From Streptomyces sp. ISL-98 (GTDB lineage: Bacteria > Actinomycetota > Actinomycetes > Streptomycetales > Streptomycetaceae): DNA of 64,000 nt. Position numbers and translations under genes: made by a program. Where the stretch lies: positions 310,001 to 374,000 of the forward strand of contig NZ_JAGGPB010000004.1 of NCBI RefSeq assembly GCF_018614055.1, given 5' to 3'. Below, one piece after another: positions 35,951 through 44,544 of this stretch (positions are counted from its first letter, which is position 1; each line of letters opens with the position of its first letter). A model generated the notes under the pieces. It did not search any database, was not told the DNA's origin, and saw only the letters and a list, made by a program, of their open reading frames with translations.

Positions 35951-36592
35951 ATGGCCATTTACACACTTCCTGAACTTCCTTACGACTACGCGGCCCTCGA
36001 ACCCGTCATCAACCCGCAGATCATCGAGCTGCACCACGACAAGCACCACGCGGCCTACGTGAAGGGCGCGAACGACACCCTTGAGCAGCTCGAAGAGGCG
36101 CGCGACAAGGAGTCCTGGGGTGCCATCAACGGCCTGGAGAAGAATCTCGCTTTTCATCTCTCCGGCCACATCCTGCACTCCATCTACTGGCACAACATGA
36201 CCGGCGACGGCGGCGGCGAGCCCCTGGCGGAGGACGGCGTGGGCGAGCTCGCGGACGCGATCGCCGAGTCGTTCGGGTCCTTCGCCAAGTTCAAGGCCCA
36301 GCTGACCAAGGCCTCCGCGACCACCCAGGGCTCCGGCTGGGGCGTTCTCGCGTACGAGCCGGTCAGCGGCCGCCTCATCGTCGAGCAGATCTACGACCAC
36401 CAGGGGAATGTGGGCCAGGGGTCGGTCCCGATCCTGGTCTTCGACGCCTGGGAGCACGCCTTCTACCTTCAGTACAAGAACCAGAAGGTGGACTTCATCG
36501 AGGCGATGTGGAAGGTCGTCAACTGGCAGGACGTCGCGAAGCGTTACGCCTCGGCGAAGGTGCGCGCGAACAACCTGCTGCTCGTCCCGTAG
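35951..36592 (+). CDS. sodF: Iron superoxide dismutase SodF
   Basis: Converts superoxide to oxygen and hydrogen peroxide in the cytoplasm. It has 213 residues from ATG 35951. Metal ligands are His28, His76, Asp165 and His169 (DAWEHAFY). The sequence is of the Fe/Mn superfamily, and the Nur box upstream marks it as the iron enzyme that is switched off when nickel is available for SodN. A strong terminator follows. The gene is monocistronic. Confidence 0.96.
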   Translation: MAIYTLPELPYDYAALEPVINPQIIELHHDKHHAAYVKGANDTLEQLEEARDKESWGAINGLEKNLAFHLSGHILHSIYWHNMTGDGGGEPLAEDGVGELADAIAESFGSFAKFKAQLTKASATTQGSGWGVLAYEPVSGRLIVEQIYDHQGNVGQGSVPILVFDAWEHAFYLQYKNQKVDFIEAMWKVVNWQDVAKRYASAKVRANNLLLVP

Positions 36593-36667
36593 CGCTGCGG
36601 GACCGCACACGCCCTGCCTCGTGATCGTCTTCTCAACTTTCACCGGGGCGGGTGGTTAAAAACAGGA

Positions 36668-36698
36668 GGCCCCCGCGAGGACGTGACTCGCGGGGGCC
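36668..36698 (+). terminator. Terminator of sodF
   Basis: Perfect 12-base stem GGCCCCCGCGAG (36668-36679) with CTCGCGGGGGCC (36687-36698) and a 7-base loop, 75 bases after the sodF stop. Confidence 0.85.
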
Positions 36699-36782
36699 AA
36701 CTGTCTGTTTCTGCGCGTTTCGTTCTGCCGTTGCCCGCCCGGGCGGGCATATGCTCGCGAGCTCCTGACGCGAGAGGGCAGC

Positions 36783-36998
36783 ATGGCGAACAACAAGCCG
36801 TACTACTGCGAGACCTGCGACTCGACGGAGCAGCACCGGCAACTGAGCAGCTCGGAGAAGACCTGGCTCAAGGGCCAGATCCACGCGAGGAACGTCGACG
36901 CGTACATCATGTGTGTGAGAGAGGGCTGCCGGAACCTGCGCACGGGCTGGGACAAGCGCCCTTTCACCCCGCCGCTCCGCGTCCCGCCGCACCACTAG
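36783..36998 (+). CDS. Small cysteine-containing conserved protein, unknown function
   Basis: A 71-residue cytoplasmic protein from ATG 36783 with GAGAGGG upstream. It carries a CETC pair near residue 9-12 and two further cysteines (MCVREGC), spaced like a zinc ribbon, and a conserved-looking SSSEKTWLKGQIHARNVDAY core. I recall similar short proteins between sodF and the DsbA-like gene in other Streptomyces but no function. It is convergent with the mycothiol-type reductase gene, leaving only 22 bases. Confidence 0.7.
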   Translation: MANNKPYYCETCDSTEQHRQLSSSEKTWLKGQIHARNVDAYIMCVREGCRNLRTGWDKRPFTPPLRVPPHH

Positions 36999-37020
36999 GG
37001 CACGGCCCTCCGCCACCCCG

Positions 37021-37677
37021 TCAGTCGAAGATCGGGCCCTCGGTGCGCGTGCGCTTGATCTCGTAGAAGCCCGGGGTCGACGCCACCAGCAGCGTGCCGT
37101 CCCAGAGGCGGGCCGCCGCGTCACCCTTGGGGGCCGGGGTGACTACCGGGCCGAAGAAGGCGACCTCGTCGCCGTTCGCGCCGGGGACCGATATGACCGG
37201 AGTGCCCACCTCCTGGCCGACCTTGTCTATGCCCACCTTGTGCGAGGCGCGCACCTCCGCGTCGTACGTGTCCTTGTCGGCGTACTCGATCAGGTCGGCG
37301 GGGAGGTCCGCGTCGGCCAGCGCGCCGGCTATCGCCTCGAGGGTCGAGCCCTCGCCCTTGTTGTGGAACCGGGTGCCGAGCGCGGTGTAGAGCTTGCCGA
37401 CGACCTCGTCCCCGTGCAGCTGCTGGGCCGCGGTCACCACGCGCACCGGGCGCCAGCCCTTGGGGCCGAGCAGTTCGCGGTACTGCTCGGGCAGCTCGTC
37501 GAGCTTGTCCTCGTTCAGTACGGCCAGGCTCATGACGTGCCAGCGGACCTCGATGTCACGGACCTTCTCGACCTCCAGCATCCAGCGCGAAGTCATCCAG
37601 GCCCAAGGGCAGAGCGGGTCGAACCAGAAATCGGCCGTGGTGGTGGTCTGCGTCTCGGTCCGGGCGTTCTCGGGCAT
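37021..37677 (-). CDS. DsbA-family mycothiol-dependent reductase (Rv2466c-like)
   Basis: A thioredoxin-fold reductase of 218 residues from ATG 37677 (GAGGAG five bases upstream). The active site is FDPLCPWAW with a single cysteine (Cys23), followed by a helical insertion and VGTPVISVPG, the cis-Pro loop. This matches the mycobacterial Rv2466c/Mrx-2 family, which uses mycothiol for reduction of nitro compounds and oxidised thiols. It may contribute to redox defence beside sodF. It diverges from the aminopeptidase gene with a 134-base spacer. Confidence 0.88.
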   Translation of the reverse strand: MPENARTETQTTTTADFWFDPLCPWAWMTSRWMLEVEKVRDIEVRWHVMSLAVLNEDKLDELPEQYRELLGPKGWRPVRVVTAAQQLHGDEVVGKLYTALGTRFHNKGEGSTLEAIAGALADADLPADLIEYADKDTYDAEVRASHKVGIDKVGQEVGTPVISVPGANGDEVAFFGPVVTPAPKGDAAARLWDGTLLVASTPGFYEIKRTRTEGPIFD

Positions 37678-37811
37678 GTCTCTCCTCATGAGGAAGCGTG
37701 CGCAACTTGTCCGTGGCAACGCCGCTGCTTGATCGGCGCATTCCCGCGATGCCGGGTGTCAGTGCCGCATGGGAGGATCGGAACGTTCGGACGAGACACG
37801 AAGGAGTGCCC

Positions 37812-40397
37812 GTGCCCGGTGAGAATCTGTCCCGCGACGAGGCCCGCGAGCGGGCCGAGCTGCTGTCCGTCGACGGGTACGAAGTAGCCCTCGACCTGCG
37901 ATCGGCTGTCGGGGAAGCCGGGGAGGGGGCGCGCACTTTCCGTTCGGTGACGACGATCCGCTTCCAGTGCGCGCGGGCCGGCGCGGCCACCTTCGTTGAT
38001 CTGCTGGCGGATTCAGTGACGACCGTCACACTGAACGGCGAGCTGCTGGATCCGGCCGCCGTCTTCGACGGTTCCCGGGTCGCAGTGGCCGGACTGGCCG
38101 CCGGTTCGAATGTGCTCGTCGTGGACGCGCAGTGTGCGTACAGCCGGACGGGCGAGGGCATGCACCGCTTCGTCGATCCGGAGGACGGCGAGGTCTATCT
38201 GTACACGCAGTACGAGCCGGCCGATGCGCGCCGCGTCTTCGCGAACTTCGAACAGCCGGACCTGAAGGCACCGTTCCGGTTCGAGGTCACCACGCCTGAG
38301 GGCTGGACCGCGTGGAGCAACGGCGTGGGCGTGCTGGTGGACGGGGTGTGGCGGTTCGCCGAGACCAGGCCCATTTCGACCTATATCACCGCTTTCGTCG
38401 CCGGGCCGTACCACTACGAGACCGATGTGTACCGGCGGACGTTCGGTGACGGCACGGAGCTTGAGATTCCGCTCGGCGCCATGTGCCGCAAGGGGCTCGC
38501 CCGGCACTTCGACGCCGACGACATCTTCACGGTCACGAAGCAGGGGCTCGACTTCTTCCACGACAACTTCGACTACCCGTACCCCTTCGGGAAGTACGAC
38601 CAGGCCTTCGTGCCCGAGTACAACATCGGCGCCATGGAGAACCCGGGCTGCGTGACCTTCCGCGAGGAATTCATCTTCCGCGGCAAGGTGACGCAGGCGT
38701 CGTACGAGCGCCGGGCCAACGTCATCCTGCACGAGATGGCGCACATGTGGTTCGGCGACCTCGTCACCATGGAGTGGTGGGACGACCTGTGGCTGAAGGA
38801 GTCGTTCGCGGACTTCATGGGGTCGTATTCGATGGTGGAGGCGACGCGCTTCACCAATGGGTGGATCACCTTCGCCAACAACCGCAAGGCGTGGGCGTAC
38901 CGGGCCGACCAGCTTCCTTCCACCCATCCGATCACGGCCGACATCCACGACCTGGAAGACGCGAAGCTCAACTTCGACGGGATTACGTACGCCAAGGGTG
39001 CGTCCGTACTGAAGCAGCTCGTCGCGTACGCCGGGAAGGACGCCTTCATGGAGGGCGCCCGTCGGTACTTCAAGCGGCACGCATACGGGAACACCCGGCT
39101 CGATGATCTGCTGACGGTGCTGGAGGAGACCTCGGGACGCGATCTGGCCACATGGTCGCGGGCGTGGCTCCAGACGGCTGGGGTCAACTCCCTTACTCCG
39201 CAGGTTATTTATGACGCTGCCGGGCGGATCACCGAGCTGGCGGTGCTCCAGGAGGCGGCGCCCAGTCACCCCGAGCTGCGGCCGCACCGGGTGGCGGTGG
39301 GGCTGTACCGGCGCGAGAGCGTGGGCGGGGCGCTGGTGCGGTATGCGCGGGCGGAGGTCGATGTCGCCGGGCCGCGTACCGTCGTGGCGGAGCTCGCGGG
39401 CAGCGAGAAGCCGGAGCTGGTGCTCGTCAACGACGACGACCTCACGTACTGCAAGATCCGCTTCGATGCCGAGTCGCTCGCCACGCTGCGTGCGCACCTC
39501 GGTGAGCTGACGGATCCGCTGGCGCGGGCGCTGTGCTGGTCGGCACTGTGGAACATGACGCGGGACGCGCTGATGCCGGCCCGGGACTTCGTTGATCTGG
39601 TCTTGCGGTTCGCCGGGCGCGAGAGCGACATCGGGGTGCTCCAGATGCTGCACGCGTGGTCGCGGTCGGCCCTTACGCACTACGCCGCTCCCGAGTGGCG
39701 CGAGGAGGGCGGGCGAGCGCTCGCGGAGGGTGCGCTGCGGGAGCTGCGGCTCGCCGAGCCCGGAAGCGAGAACCAGCTCACGTGGGCGCGGTTCTTTGCC
39801 GCGACCGCCACCGAGCCGGCCGACTTCCAGCTGCTCCAGGGGCTCCTGGACGGCAGCGCGAAGATCGACGGCCTTGACGTCGACCAGGAGCTGCGCTGGG
39901 CGTTCCTGAGTCCGCTCGCTTCGCACGGCGTGGCGGACGAGGCCGTGATCAACGCGGAGCTGGCGCGCGACGACACGGCGTCAGGCAAGCGGCACCAGGT
40001 GCGGTGCCTTGCGTCGCGTCCTTCGGCGGCGGTCAAGGCGCAGGCGTGGGCGGCGGTCGTCGAGTCGGACGCACTGTCGAACGCGCTGGTTGTGGCCACG
40101 ATCGACGGCTTTGTGCAGGCGGGGCAGCGGGAGCTGATCGCGCCGTACGCGTCGAAGTACTTCGACGCGATCGAGCGGGTCTGGGCCGAGCGGTCGATCC
40201 AGATCGGGATGGACGTGGTGTCCGGGCTGTTCCCGGGACTCCAGGACAACCAGGGCACGCTGGACGCGACGGACGCATGGCTGACCGCCCACAAGGACGC
40301 GGCGCCGGCGTTGCGGCGGCTGGTGCTGGAGGCGCGGGACGACTTGGCGCGGACGCTGCGCGGACAGGAGTGCGACAGGGCAGCGGCGGCCGCCTGA
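37812..40397 (+). CDS. Aminopeptidase N, M1 family (copy 1)
   Basis: A zinc aminopeptidase that trims N-terminal residues from peptides; 861 residues from GTG 37812 (AAGGAG upstream; the VPGENLSRDEARERA opening matches copy 2). The substrate-recognition motif GAMEN lies at 273-277. The zinc site is HEMAH at 307-311 with the third ligand Glu 19 residues later (WLKESFADF). The C-terminal helical domain is present in full. The paralogue at 49970 (857 residues) shares the same architecture. No signal peptide, so it is cytoplasmic. Confidence 0.95.
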   Translation: MPGENLSRDEARERAELLSVDGYEVALDLRSAVGEAGEGARTFRSVTTIRFQCARAGAATFVDLLADSVTTVTLNGELLDPAAVFDGSRVAVAGLAAGSNVLVVDAQCAYSRTGEGMHRFVDPEDGEVYLYTQYEPADARRVFANFEQPDLKAPFRFEVTTPEGWTAWSNGVGVLVDGVWRFAETRPISTYITAFVAGPYHYETDVYRRTFGDGTELEIPLGAMCRKGLARHFDADDIFTVTKQGLDFFHDNFDYPYPFGKYDQAFVPEYNIGAMENPGCVTFREEFIFRGKVTQASYERRANVILHEMAHMWFGDLVTMEWWDDLWLKESFADFMGSYSMVEATRFTNGWITFANNRKAWAYRADQLPSTHPITADIHDLEDAKLNFDGITYAKGASVLKQLVAYAGKDAFMEGARRYFKRHAYGNTRLDDLLTVLEETSGRDLATWSRAWLQTAGVNSLTPQVIYDAAGRITELAVLQEAAPSHPELRPHRVAVGLYRRESVGGALVRYARAEVDVAGPRTVVAELAGSEKPELVLVNDDDLTYCKIRFDAESLATLRAHLGELTDPLARALCWSALWNMTRDALMPARDFVDLVLRFAGRESDIGVLQMLHAWSRSALTHYAAPEWREEGGRALAEGALRELRLAEPGSENQLTWARFFAATATEPADFQLLQGLLDGSAKIDGLDVDQELRWAFLSPLASHGVADEAVINAELARDDTASGKRHQVRCLASRPSAAVKAQAWAAVVESDALSNALVVATIDGFVQAGQRELIAPYASKYFDAIERVWAERSIQIGMDVVSGLFPGLQDNQGTLDATDAWLTAHKDAAPALRRLVLEARDDLARTLRGQECDRAAAAA

Positions 40398-40504
40398 ACC
40401 CTGGGCACCGCTTGAGCACCGGCACCGCTGCGGACTCGTGACGGAGCGCCTCCCGGGGGCGGAATCAGGGACTTCGTTCCCCCGCCCCCGGGGCGAGCCC
40501 CGGG

Positions 40505-40551
40505 GGGCGTTCGACTGTTTGGCGGGTTGCCTTTTCGGCAGTCGAACGCCC
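40505..40551. repeat. 13-base perfect inverted repeat downstream of aminopeptidase copy 1
   Basis: GGGCGTTCGACTG (40505-40517) and CAGTCGAACGCCC (40539-40551) around a 21-base spacer. It could be a terminator for the aminopeptidase gene or an operator for the gene at 40637. The adjacent stretch 40470-40507 is also self-complementary and C/G-rich. Confidence 0.6.
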
Positions 40552-40636
40552 GTACTTTAGTGCGGGGTTGTCCTGAATTGTCGACGAGCGTGTAACAGCG
40601 GTTAGAGAGCGGGGGCCGGGCGGGAACGCCCGGGAC

Positions 40637-41713
40637 ATGAACCACGACACCCCCGTCTCCCCCCGCCCCCTCAGCCACCTCACCGACGCCCAGCGGCGCG
40701 TGCTGTCCGCAGCGCAGCTGCGTGCGCATGGCGTCACCGCCGCCAAGACCGCCGCGCAGTGCCGCCCCGGCGGGCCCTGGCAGCAGATCCTCCCCGGTGT
40801 GTTCGTGCTCCACCCGGGGCCGCCCACCAGCGAAGAGCGGCTGCACGCCGCCCTGCTGTACGCGGGGCGGCCGGCCGTCGCCCCCCTTGTGCCGGCGCAG
40901 GCCAGGACCGAGGGCGAGGTGACGTCGTACGGCGACGTCATGGTCACCGGGCTGGCCGCCCTCGCCCTGTACCGGTTCTCCTCCGCTCCCCCGCTCCTCT
41001 CCCTCGACCGCATCGACGTACTCGTGCCCCGCACGCGCCGCCTCCGGTCCACCGGGTGCGCACGGCTCGTGCGGGCGCACGCCATGCCCGCGACCCACCA
41101 GGTCGGCGGCGTACCCGTCGCCCCGGTCGCCCGCGCCCTCGCGGACGCCGTCGCGCAGCTCAGCGACGCGGATGCCGTACGGCGGCTGCTCACCGAGGCC
41201 GTGCGCGGTTCGCATTGCGAACCTGCTGCGGTGGTACGGGAGTTGACCCTCGCCCGGCTGCTGTCGCGGCCGCACGTCGTCGACGCCGTGGACTCGCTGC
41301 TCGCCGAGGGGCGGGCCATCGCCGAGGACCGGCTCTATGCCATGGTGCGCGAGCACGGACTGCCCGACCCGCTGTGGAACGTCGATCTGCGGCTGCCCGG
41401 CGGACCGCACCTCGGCGGCGTGGACATCTACTGGCCCGAGCAGGCCGTGGCCGTGGAGCTTGACACGCGGGCGCCCCGCCAGGACGAGGACGCAATGGGG
41501 TCTCCCCTGCTCGAGCGAAGCCGAGAGCTTGGGGAATGGTCCGAGTACGCCCGTAAGCGCGAGCACCTGGAGCGGCTCGGCATCACCGTCGTACACATCA
41601 CGCCGAAGAAGCTGCGGGAGTCGCTGGAGCAGCAGGCGACCGTCGTGCGTACGGCGCTGATGGCGTCGGCGGACCGCGAGCCGTCCGCTTATGTGGTGGT
41701 TCTGCCTCGTTAG
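40637..41713 (+). CDS. Conserved protein with AbiEi-like N-terminus and nuclease-like C-terminus
   Basis: A 358-residue protein with no firm function. The N-terminal region (AAQLRAHGVTAAKTAAQC, LPGVFVLHPGPPT) resembles the winged-helix/AbiEi antitoxin-like fold. The C-terminal third (GGVDIYWPEQAVAVELD, WSEYARKREHLERLGITVVHITPKKLR) resembles the DUF559/very-short-patch-repair nuclease fold. The region between the predicted nuclease strand and helix holds an in-frame copy of an interspersed repeat (41494-41536), adding about 14 residues (MGSPLLERSRELG). Whether the protein still works is unknown. The stop overlaps that of the convergent phosphoesterase by four bases. Confidence 0.75.
   Translation: MNHDTPVSPRPLSHLTDAQRRVLSAAQLRAHGVTAAKTAAQCRPGGPWQQILPGVFVLHPGPPTSEERLHAALLYAGRPAVAPLVPAQARTEGEVTSYGDVMVTGLAALALYRFSSAPPLLSLDRIDVLVPRTRRLRSTGCARLVRAHAMPATHQVGGVPVAPVARALADAVAQLSDADAVRRLLTEAVRGSHCEPAAVVRELTLARLLSRPHVVDAVDSLLAEGRAIAEDRLYAMVREHGLPDPLWNVDLRLPGGPHLGGVDIYWPEQAVAVELDTRAPRQDEDAMGSPLLERSRELGEWSEYARKREHLERLGITVVHITPKKLRESLEQQATVVRTALMASADREPSAYVVVLPR
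41494..41536. repeat. 43-base repeat inserted in frame in a coding gene
   Basis: The complement reads TTCCCCAAGCTCTCGGCTTC then GCTCGAGCAGGGGAGACCCC and ATT, matching bases 1-43 of the 50-base repeats at 14366 and 34434 except at three positions. It keeps the reading frame open. Confidence 0.85.
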
Positions 41714-43440
41714 CGCTTCTTGAGGACCAACTCGGTGTTCCGGGCGTTCGCCGGGCCTGCCAGGGTCTGCCGGGCGCCCGGCGCGTTGAACGACAGTTCG
41801 CGGTACAGCGCCGCCAGGCCGGTCTGGGACAGGTCGGTGAAGTCCGTACGGTGCGGGGCGGCCGACTCGATGAGCGTCGTGAAGAGAGACAGCGTGCCGT
41901 CGTGGTTGTCGACCAGCTCGATGATGCGGGCGAGCTGGGGGAACTCGATGTGCGAGGCCGTGGAGATCTCCCAGAACGTGCCGTGCGGGAGGATCTCGTT
42001 GCGGTGGCTGTGCCCGTTGATCCAGGCGATCACGTTGCGGTTCTGCTTGAAGAGCGCGACCAGCTTGTCGCCGCCGCCGTCGTCGAAGGTCCAGCTGTTG
42101 TGGTGGCTGAAGACGATGACGTGGTCGTCCTCGTGGGCGAGCAAGGTGCGCTTCAGCCACGCCAGTTGGGTGGTGCCGATCGAGCCTGCGAAGTGGCCGC
42201 CCTGGTCGGTCGTGTCGAGGCTGATGCCCAGTACGCCGTCGGCGATGCGGAAGGAGTAGTAGAGGGTTTTGGAGTCGGCGTTCTCCTGGGTGTAGCCGTG
42301 GCCGGGTGCGCCGGGCGCGCCCGCGTACGCCGGGTTGAGGTGTGCCTGTACGTACTCGCGCGGGGTGAAGGGTGCGCGGGACGGGTCGGGCGTGATCGGG
42401 CGCATGCGGCGGGTCTCGCGGCGCAGGAGGTCCTTGAAGTAGCTGCCCCGGGGGTCGTTGCCCTTCTTCAGTACGGATTCCAGGGCGGCGGCGTCTGCCG
42501 TCGGGAGGGAGAGCAGTTTGCGGCTGCCCACCGCGAAGTCGGCGAGGAATCCGGTGGCGTCGGCGTTCGCGAAACAGCCGCTGGGCAGGTCGTCGTGGTT
42601 GCCGACGGTCGAATACCAGGGGATGCGCAGACCGGGGCTGTTCACGGGGCGGATCGCGGCGGCCAGGTAGCCCTCGACGCGGGGGAAGCCGCGCTTCTTG
42701 TCGGCGTCGCGCAGGGCGTCGTCCGGGTGCCAGTACAGGGGCAGGCCGGAGTCCTGGACGCCTTCGTAGCGCGTCGCGTCGCCGGTGTTGGGGGTGATGC
42801 GGCCGCCGCTCATCGTGCGCAGGAACCAGTCGAGTTCGGCCTTGGAGTTGTTGTCGGTGTTGTCACCGGTCGTCATGGCGAAGCCGAGGCGGGCCCCGGT
42901 GACCGGGCCGCCGCGCAGGGCGTTGACGCGCTCGACGAGGGCCACGGCGCCGTGCACCGTGAGGGCCTCCTGCGGGCGCCACGCCCCGGCGGCCTGTGCG
43001 CGCAGGTACTCCGTACGGACAGGGTGCTGTACGTCGGTGAGGTGGAGGTCCGTCAGCTGTACGAAGGAGGCGAGCGCGGTGCGGCGGTCGGCGCGGCCGG
43101 AGCGGGCGGCGGCGAGTTCGGAGCGTACGACGCGCTGCCAGCCGGGGCCGGGGCCGAGGCGGCGGTAGCCGGACCCGGAGGTGCGGGGGGTAGCGACCGT
43201 ACGCAGCGAAGTGCCGGTCCAGGTAGGGGTGACGGGGGCGGGGAGGCGGGCGGGGGTGGGCGAGGCGGTGGGTGCGGCTGCCGGCGCGGCGGCCACGGCG
43301 GGGGGCTCGGCGGGGGCGGCTGCGCCGTGCTCCTGGCGGAAGGTGAGGCCCAGGCCGGCCGAGACGCCGACCGCCCCGGTGGCGGCGAGGAACGAACGGC
43401 GGTCGAGGGCGGCTTCGGCTGCGGAGCGTAGGCGTGACAT
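41710..43440 (-). CDS. Secreted metallophosphoesterase (TIGR03767-like)
   Basis: A calcineurin-like phosphoesterase of 576 residues from ATG 43440, with GGGGAG eight bases upstream. The signal peptide is of Tat type (ALDRRSFLAATGAVGVSAG), followed by an Ala/Pro-rich linker of about 50 residues. Metal-binding motifs are visible in order: QLTDLHLTD, TTGDNTDN, GNHDDLP, FSHHNSWT and GHSHRNE. This is the family annotated as TIGR03767, found mainly in actinomycetes and of unknown physiological substrate. Its stop overlaps that of the convergent gene. Confidence 0.9.
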   Translation of the reverse strand: MSRLRSAAEAALDRRSFLAATGAVGVSAGLGLTFRQEHGAAAPAEPPAVAAAPAAAPTASPTPARLPAPVTPTWTGTSLRTVATPRTSGSGYRRLGPGPGWQRVVRSELAAARSGRADRRTALASFVQLTDLHLTDVQHPVRTEYLRAQAAGAWRPQEALTVHGAVALVERVNALRGGPVTGARLGFAMTTGDNTDNNSKAELDWFLRTMSGGRITPNTGDATRYEGVQDSGLPLYWHPDDALRDADKKRGFPRVEGYLAAAIRPVNSPGLRIPWYSTVGNHDDLPSGCFANADATGFLADFAVGSRKLLSLPTADAAALESVLKKGNDPRGSYFKDLLRRETRRMRPITPDPSRAPFTPREYVQAHLNPAYAGAPGAPGHGYTQENADSKTLYYSFRIADGVLGISLDTTDQGGHFAGSIGTTQLAWLKRTLLAHEDDHVIVFSHHNSWTFDDGGGDKLVALFKQNRNVIAWINGHSHRNEILPHGTFWEISTASHIEFPQLARIIELVDNHDGTLSLFTTLIESAAPHRTDFTDLSQTGLAALYRELSFNAPGARQTLAGPANARNTELVLKKR

Positions 43441-43861
43441 GGTGCGGTCTCCCCGGGGTGCGAACGCATCGGCCGGGCGGAGGTGAAATCCGCCGCCCAC
43501 CTGGATGGTTGGCATCGGGGATGGCCTGTGCGTTAACGGCTTCGCAACGCGCAGCGCCGATCACCGGACAGGGATCACCCGCTGTGCGGGGTGCGCGCGA
43601 AACGCCATCCGCCCCTCCCCGGGCGGCACGGCTGCGCTCACTCCGCGTTCACCTTTCGGGGAAGGGGGGTGGGTGCGGTGCCACTGGGGGCAGGCCCCCA
43701 GACCCCCGGACGGGCTGATCTTTGAGCCTGGGGGTCCCCCTGGACGTAGTCCTTGGGGGAGTTTGAGGACCGGGGTCTGGGGCGGAGCCCCAGCTTCGGG
43801 AAAGGGGCGGGTAGGGGAAAGCGCCGCAGGCACCCCGCACCGGCGCACCGCACCGCCCCCC
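43441..43861. other. 421-base intergenic region with composite repeat
   Basis: No gene. The right half (about 43655-43821) is an interspersed repeat. The left half contains the phosphoesterase leader and GC-rich sequence without codon structure. Confidence 0.7.
43655..43821. repeat. MITE-like composite repeat, second copy
   Basis: Contains the CTGGGGGCAGGCCCCCAG hairpin (43684-43701), GGGCTGATCTTTGAGCCTGG, GGACGTAGTCCTTGGGGGAG and GAGGACCGGGGTC-GGGGCGGAGCCCC, and ends CGGGAAAGGGGCGGGTAGGGG. It shares its right two thirds with 34484-34614. Confidence 0.65.
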
Positions 43862-44323
43862 TCAGCCCCCGCCCCGCACCCCGACCCGCCCCACCGCCGG
43901 CCTCGTGCGCCACAGTTCGATGCCCGCGTCGACCAGCTCCACGCGGTCCAGCGCCGCCACGCCCGTCAGCGGGTGCCACGCCGCGAGGTCCGTGGAGCCG
44001 TTCGTCTCGTGGCGGAGTTCGCCGCCCGTGACCCGGCCCTCGTACACGATCCGCAGGCCCTGGAAGTCGGCGAACTTGCCCAGCCGGCGCGGATATCGGC
44101 GCCTGACGGAGTCGACGCCGAGGAGCCGCACCGGTTCGACCGTGTACCCGGTCTCCTCCTCGGCCTCCCGCACCACCGTGTCGTACGGGTCCTCGCCGTG
44201 GTCCATGCCTCCGCCCGGCAGCGTCCAGCGTTTCGCACCGTCGGGTGCCACCCAGCGGGCCAGCAGGACCTGCTCGTCCCGGACGCACACGGCGTAGGCC
44301 GCCACCCTGAGCTCTTGGTTCAT
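43862..44323 (-). CDS. Nudix hydrolase
   Basis: Hydrolyses a nucleoside diphosphate linked to another group; the substrate is not predictable. It has 153 residues from ATG 44323. The Nudix box is complete: G-GMDHG-E, seven residues, then REAEEETGY (Gx5Ex7REUxEExGU). It begins MNQELRVAAYAVCVRDEQ, so no signal peptide. The C-terminal 15 residues are Gly/Arg/Val-rich. It is divergent from the large protease gene over 221 bases that contain an inverted repeat. Confidence 0.9.
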   Translation of the reverse strand: MNQELRVAAYAVCVRDEQVLLARWVAPDGAKRWTLPGGGMDHGEDPYDTVVREAEEETGYTVEPVRLLGVDSVRRRYPRRLGKFADFQGLRIVYEGRVTGGELRHETNGSTDLAAWHPLTGVAALDRVELVDAGIELWRTRPAVGRVGVRGGG

Positions 44324-44381
44324 TGGCTGAGGTTACGCCCGCCCGGTATATGGCGGTTCAGGTCCTGTGGCGCATACCGCG

Positions 44382-44403
44382 CAGTGGCGGATGTGCGCCA
44401 CTG
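44382..44403. promoter_or_regulatory. Inverted repeat between Nudix and protease genes
   Basis: CAGTGGCG-GATGTG-CGCCACTG has perfect eight-base arms, 59 bases from the Nudix start and 141 from the protease start. Candidate operator for one or both divergent genes. Confidence 0.4.
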
Positions 44404-44544
44404 ACCCATTGCATAGACGACAACACTCCCCAAACAACCTCCACTTAGGCAAGGCTGAGCGGTCATCCGGCACCGTATTCCGGACTCCAGGTCCTGACCC
44501 GGCCCGGACCCTTTCTTTCAAACTTTCAGACAGCAGGGATGCCC

